Shown piece after piece: positions 60,981-64,000 of a stretch of DNA of 64,000 bases. A program made the translations under genes and the position numbers. This DNA comes from Amblyomma americanum. Its lineage: Eukaryota; Arthropoda; Arachnida; Ixodida; Ixodidae. The notes below the pieces were generated by a model that was given only the letters and a program-made list of their open reading frames with translations, was not told the origin of the DNA and did not search any database. The stretch is from NCBI RefSeq assembly GCF_052857255.1, contig NC_135504.1, forward strand, positions 145,416,121-145,480,120, written 5' to 3'. Position 1 is the stretch's first letter; every line of letters begins with the position of its first letter.

Positions 60981-62960
60981 GGATACATCGTTTTAGATCG
61001 AATCTAGCAAGATTCACGAGCATCGAGTACACAAGTCTTCGAAGAGTAGACGAGAGAAAGGTGTACACTTTTTCTCTCAGAACTGCGCGAAAACTTGTAT
61101 TCCGGCTCAAAACAACGGGATACATCGTTTTAGATCAAAACTAGCAAGATTCACGAGCATCGATTTTACGAGTCCTCGAAGAGTAGACGAGAGAAAGGTG
61201 TAAACTTTTTCTCTCAGAACTGCGCGAAAACTTGTATTTCGGATCAAAACAACGGGATACATTGTTTTAGATCGAAACTAGCAAGATTCACGAGCATCAC
61301 CTTACGATTCGTCGAGGAGTAGACGAGAGAAAGGTGTAAACTTTTTCTCTCCGAACTGCGCGAAAACTTTTATTCCGGCTCAAAACAACGGGATACATCG
61401 TTTTAGATCGAAAATAGCAAAATACATGAGCATCGATTTTACGAGTCGTCGAAGAGTAGACGAGAGAAAGGTGTAAACTTTTTCTCTCAGAACTGCGCGG
61501 AAACTTGTATTCCGGCTCAAAACAACGGGATACATCGTTTTAGATCGAAACTGGCAGGATTCACGAGCATCGATTTTACAAGTCTTCGAAGAGTAGACGA
61601 GAGAAAGGTGTAAACTTTTTCTCTCAGAGCTGCGCGAAAACTTGTATTCCGGCTCAAAACAACGGGATACATCGTTTTAGATCGAAACTAGCAAGATTCA
61701 CGAGCATCGATTTTACGAGTCCTCGAAGAGTAGACGAGAGAAAGGTGTAAACTTTTTCTCTCAGAACTGCGCGAAAACTTGTATTCCGGCTCCAAACAAC
61801 GGGATACATCGTTTTAGATCGAAACTAGCAAGATTCACGAGCATCGATTTTACGAGTCCTCGAAGAGTAGACGAGAGAAAGGTGTAAACGTTTTCTTTCA
61901 TAACTGCGCGAAAACTTGTATTCTGGCTCAAAACAACGGGATACATCGTTTTAGATCGAAACTAGCAAGATTCACGAGCATCGATTTTACGAGTCCTCGA
62001 AGAGTAGACGAGAGAAAGGTGTAAACTTTTTCTCTCCGAACTGCGCGAAAACTTGTATTCCGGCTCAAAACAACGGGATACATCGTTTTAGATCGAAACT
62101 AGCAGGATTCACGAGCATCGATTTTACGAGTCCTCGAAGAGTATACGAGAGAAAGGTGTAAACTTTTTCTCTCAGAACTGCGCGAAAACTTGTATTTCGG
62201 ATCAAAAGAACGGGATACATTGTTTTAGATCGAAACTAGCAAGATTCATGAGCATCGATTTTACGATTCGTCGAGGAGTAGACGAGAGAAAGGTGTAAAC
62301 TTTTTCTCTCCGAACTGCGCGAAAACTTTTATTCCGGCTCAAAACAACAGGATATATCCTTTTAGATTGAAACTAGCAAAATTCATGAGCATCAATTTTA
62401 CGAGTCGTCGAAGAGTAGACGAGAGAAAGGTTTAAACTTTTTCTCTCAGAACTGCGCGAAAACTTGTATTCTGGCTCAAAACAACGGGATACATCGTTTT
62501 AGATCGAATCTAGCAAGATTCACGAGCATCGATTACACAAGTCTTCGAAGAGTAGACGAGAGAAAGGTGTAAACTTTTTCTCTCAGAACTGCGCAAAAAC
62601 TTGTATTTCGGATCAAAACAACGGGATACATTGTTTTAGATCGAAACTAGCAAGATTCACGAGCATCAACTTTACGATTCGTCGAGGAGTAGACGAGAGA
62701 AAGGTGTAAACTTTTTCTCTCCGAACTGCGCGAAAACTTTTATTCCGGCTCAAAACAACGGGATACATCGTTTTAGATCGAAAATAGCAAAATACATGAG
62801 CATCGATTTTACGAGTCGTCGAAGAGTAGACGAGAGAAAGGTGTAAACTTTTTCTCTCAGAACTGCGCGGAAACTTGTATTCCGGCTCAAAACAACGGGA
62901 TACATCGTTTTAGATCGAAACTAGCAGGATTCACGAGCATCGATTTTACAAGTCTTCGAA
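58100..62960. repeat. 3,147-bp duplication, second copy with two added monomers
   Basis: About 58100-59805 and about 61247-62950 align at an offset of 3,147 bp. Shared variants: CACCTTACG (58151 and 61298), GGCTCCAAAC (near 58641 and 61788), GTTTTCTTTCATAAC (near 58743 and 61890) and AGTATACGAG (about 58993 and 62140). The change from the 2,873-bp offset just upstream is 274 bp, exactly two monomers. These are a T-like unit with GAGTACACAAG and an A unit at about 61000-61280. Confidence 0.82.
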
Positions 62961-64000
62961 GAGTAGACGAGAGAAAGGTGTAAACTTTTTCTCTCAGAGC
63001 TGCGCGAAAACTTGTATTCCGGCTCAAAACAACGGGATACATCGTTTTAGATCGAAACTAGCAAGATTCACGAGCATCGATTTTACGAGTCCTCGAAGAG
63101 TAGACGAGAGAAAGGTGTAAACTTTTTCTCTCAGAACTGCGCGAAAACTTGTATTCCGGCTCAAAACAACGGGAAACATCGTTTTAGATCGAAACTAGCA
63201 AGATTCACGAGCATCGATTTTACGAGTCCTCGAAGAGTAGACGAGAGAAAGGTGTAAACTTTTTCTCTCCGAACTGCGCGAAAACTTGTATTCCGGCTCA
63301 AAACAACGGGATACATCGTTTTGGATCGAAACTAGCAGGATTCACGAGCATCGATTTTAGAAGTCCTCGAAGAGTAGACGAGAGAAAGGTGTAAACGTTT
63401 TCTCTCATAACTGCGCGAAAACTTGTATTCTGGCTCAAAACAACGGGATACATCGTTTTAGTCGAAACTAGCAAGATTCACGAGCATCGATTTTACAAGT
63501 CGTCCAATATAGACGAGAGAAAGGTGTAAACTTTTTCTCTCAGAACTGCGCGAAAACTTGTATTTCGGATCAAAACAACGGGATACATTGTTTTAGATCG
63601 AAATAGCAAGATTCACGAGCATCAACTTTACGATTCGTCGAGGAGTAGACGAGAGAAAGGTGTAAACTTTTTCTCTCCGAACTGCGCGAAAACTTTTATT
63701 CCGGCTCAAAACAACGGGATACATCGTTTTAGATCGAAAATAGCAAAATACATGAGCATCGATTTTACGAGTCGTCGAAGAGTAGACGAGAGAAAGGTGT
63801 AAACTTTTTCTCTCAGAACTGCGCGGAAACTTGTATTCCGGCTCAAAACAACGGGATACATCGTTTTAGATCGAAACTAGCAGGATTCACGAGCATCGAT
63901 TTTACAAGTCTTCGAAGAGTAGACGAGAGAAAGGTGTAAACTTTTTCTCTCAGAGCTGCGCGAAAACTTGTATTCCGGCTCAAAACAACGGGATACATCG
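62951..64000. repeat. Array continues to the window end with locally decayed monomers
   Basis: Series D A/E E N O P-type A-type B C D. The E marker is at 63171. Two one-base deletions lie about 140 bp apart: TTTTAGTCGAAAC for TTTTAGGTCGAAAC (near 63460) and GATCGAAATAGC for GATCGAAACTAGC (near 63600). A substitution, GTCGTCCAATATAG, lies near 63500. The window ends inside a monomer. Confidence 0.8.

Larger units (their letters stand above)
1..64000. repeat. 137-bp satellite DNA array filling the window
   Basis: A unit of about 137 bp recurs head to tail without a break. The anchor CGAGCAT (or TGAGCAT) falls at 4, 141, 278, 415, 552, 689, 825, 962, 1099, 1236 and so on to the window end. Each unit carries the same landmarks in order: GCATCGATTTTACGA, TCGAAGAGTAGACGAGAG, AAAGGTGTAAAC, TTTTTCTCTC, AACTGCGCGAAAAC, TATTCCGGCTC, AAAACAACGGGATACAT, GTTTTAGATCGAAAC, TAGCAAGATTCA. 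All units point the same way. The consensus is 58 G+C in 137 bp (42%). No unrelated sequence interrupts it, so every interval between the finer features below is also satellite. This is seen directly; a centromeric or other heterochromatic location is inferred. The family and species are not recognised. Confidence 0.98.

Noticed and set aside
1..64000. CRISPR array, suggested by regular repeats and by GTTTTAGA resembling the start of some type II repeats
   Set aside because: The whole 137-bp unit is repeated with no unique spacers, and there are no cas genes. This is tandem satellite, not repeat-spacer structure.
1..64000. Transposon, LTR or rDNA spacer embedded in the array
   Set aside because: Reading through the window I found no interval that departs from the monomer. 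All length changes are single bases, one 25-bp deletion, or whole monomers.

Overview
The whole 64 kb window is one uninterrupted satellite DNA array. A monomer of about 137 bp (most copies exactly 137; some 135, 136 or 139) repeats head to tail in a single orientation from the first base to the last, roughly 465-470 times. The array runs past both window ends. I found no non-satellite sequence: no protein gene, tRNA, rRNA, transposon insertion, inversion or unique spacer. The short open frames (61-104 codons) on both strands arise from the repeat itself and are not genes.

An array of this size and hierarchy indicates a eukaryotic chromosome, most likely centromeric, pericentromeric or other constitutive heterochromatin. 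I do not recognise the monomer and cannot name a species. The consensus is about 42% G+C and is enriched for CpG (11 CpG per 137 bp, about 1.8 times the number expected from base composition). That fits a genome with little CpG methylation decay, as in many insects, but does not prove it.

The array is hierarchical. About twenty monomer subtypes (called A to T here) recur in a fixed order. The clearest higher-order repeat is an 18-mer of 2,463 bp at 2331-4793, in the order A B C D E F B G H I J K L A M N O P. A second 18-mer follows at 4794-7255 and another lies at 14919-17380. A 17-mer variant fills 4-2330, a 41-monomer composite 7256-12866 and a 15-mer 12867-14918. From 17 kb on, larger and younger tandem duplications overlie this pattern, with offsets of 5,201 bp (17-25.5 kb), 4,764 bp (26-35.5 kb), 4,517 bp or 33 monomers (33-42 kb), 685 bp (42-43.2 kb), 1,643 bp (43.5-46.8 kb), 3,011 bp (45.2-51.1 kb), 2,739-2,876 bp (52.4-58 kb), 2,873 bp (56.9-61 kb) and 3,147 bp (58-63 kb). 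Copies share private point variants, so their relationships can be read directly.

The most informative observations concern how the array evolves. There is an equal-length four-monomer replacement inside a duplicated block (about 31985-32540) that looks like gene conversion. There is a 25-bp deletion with 3-bp microhomology, and several chimeric monomers mark unequal-crossover junctions. Nearly every monomer also carries an 8-bp dyad (GAGAGAAA, 11-nt loop, TTTCTCTC), the one candidate functional element I see. I found no new gene system; what may be undescribed is the satellite family and its recombination record.
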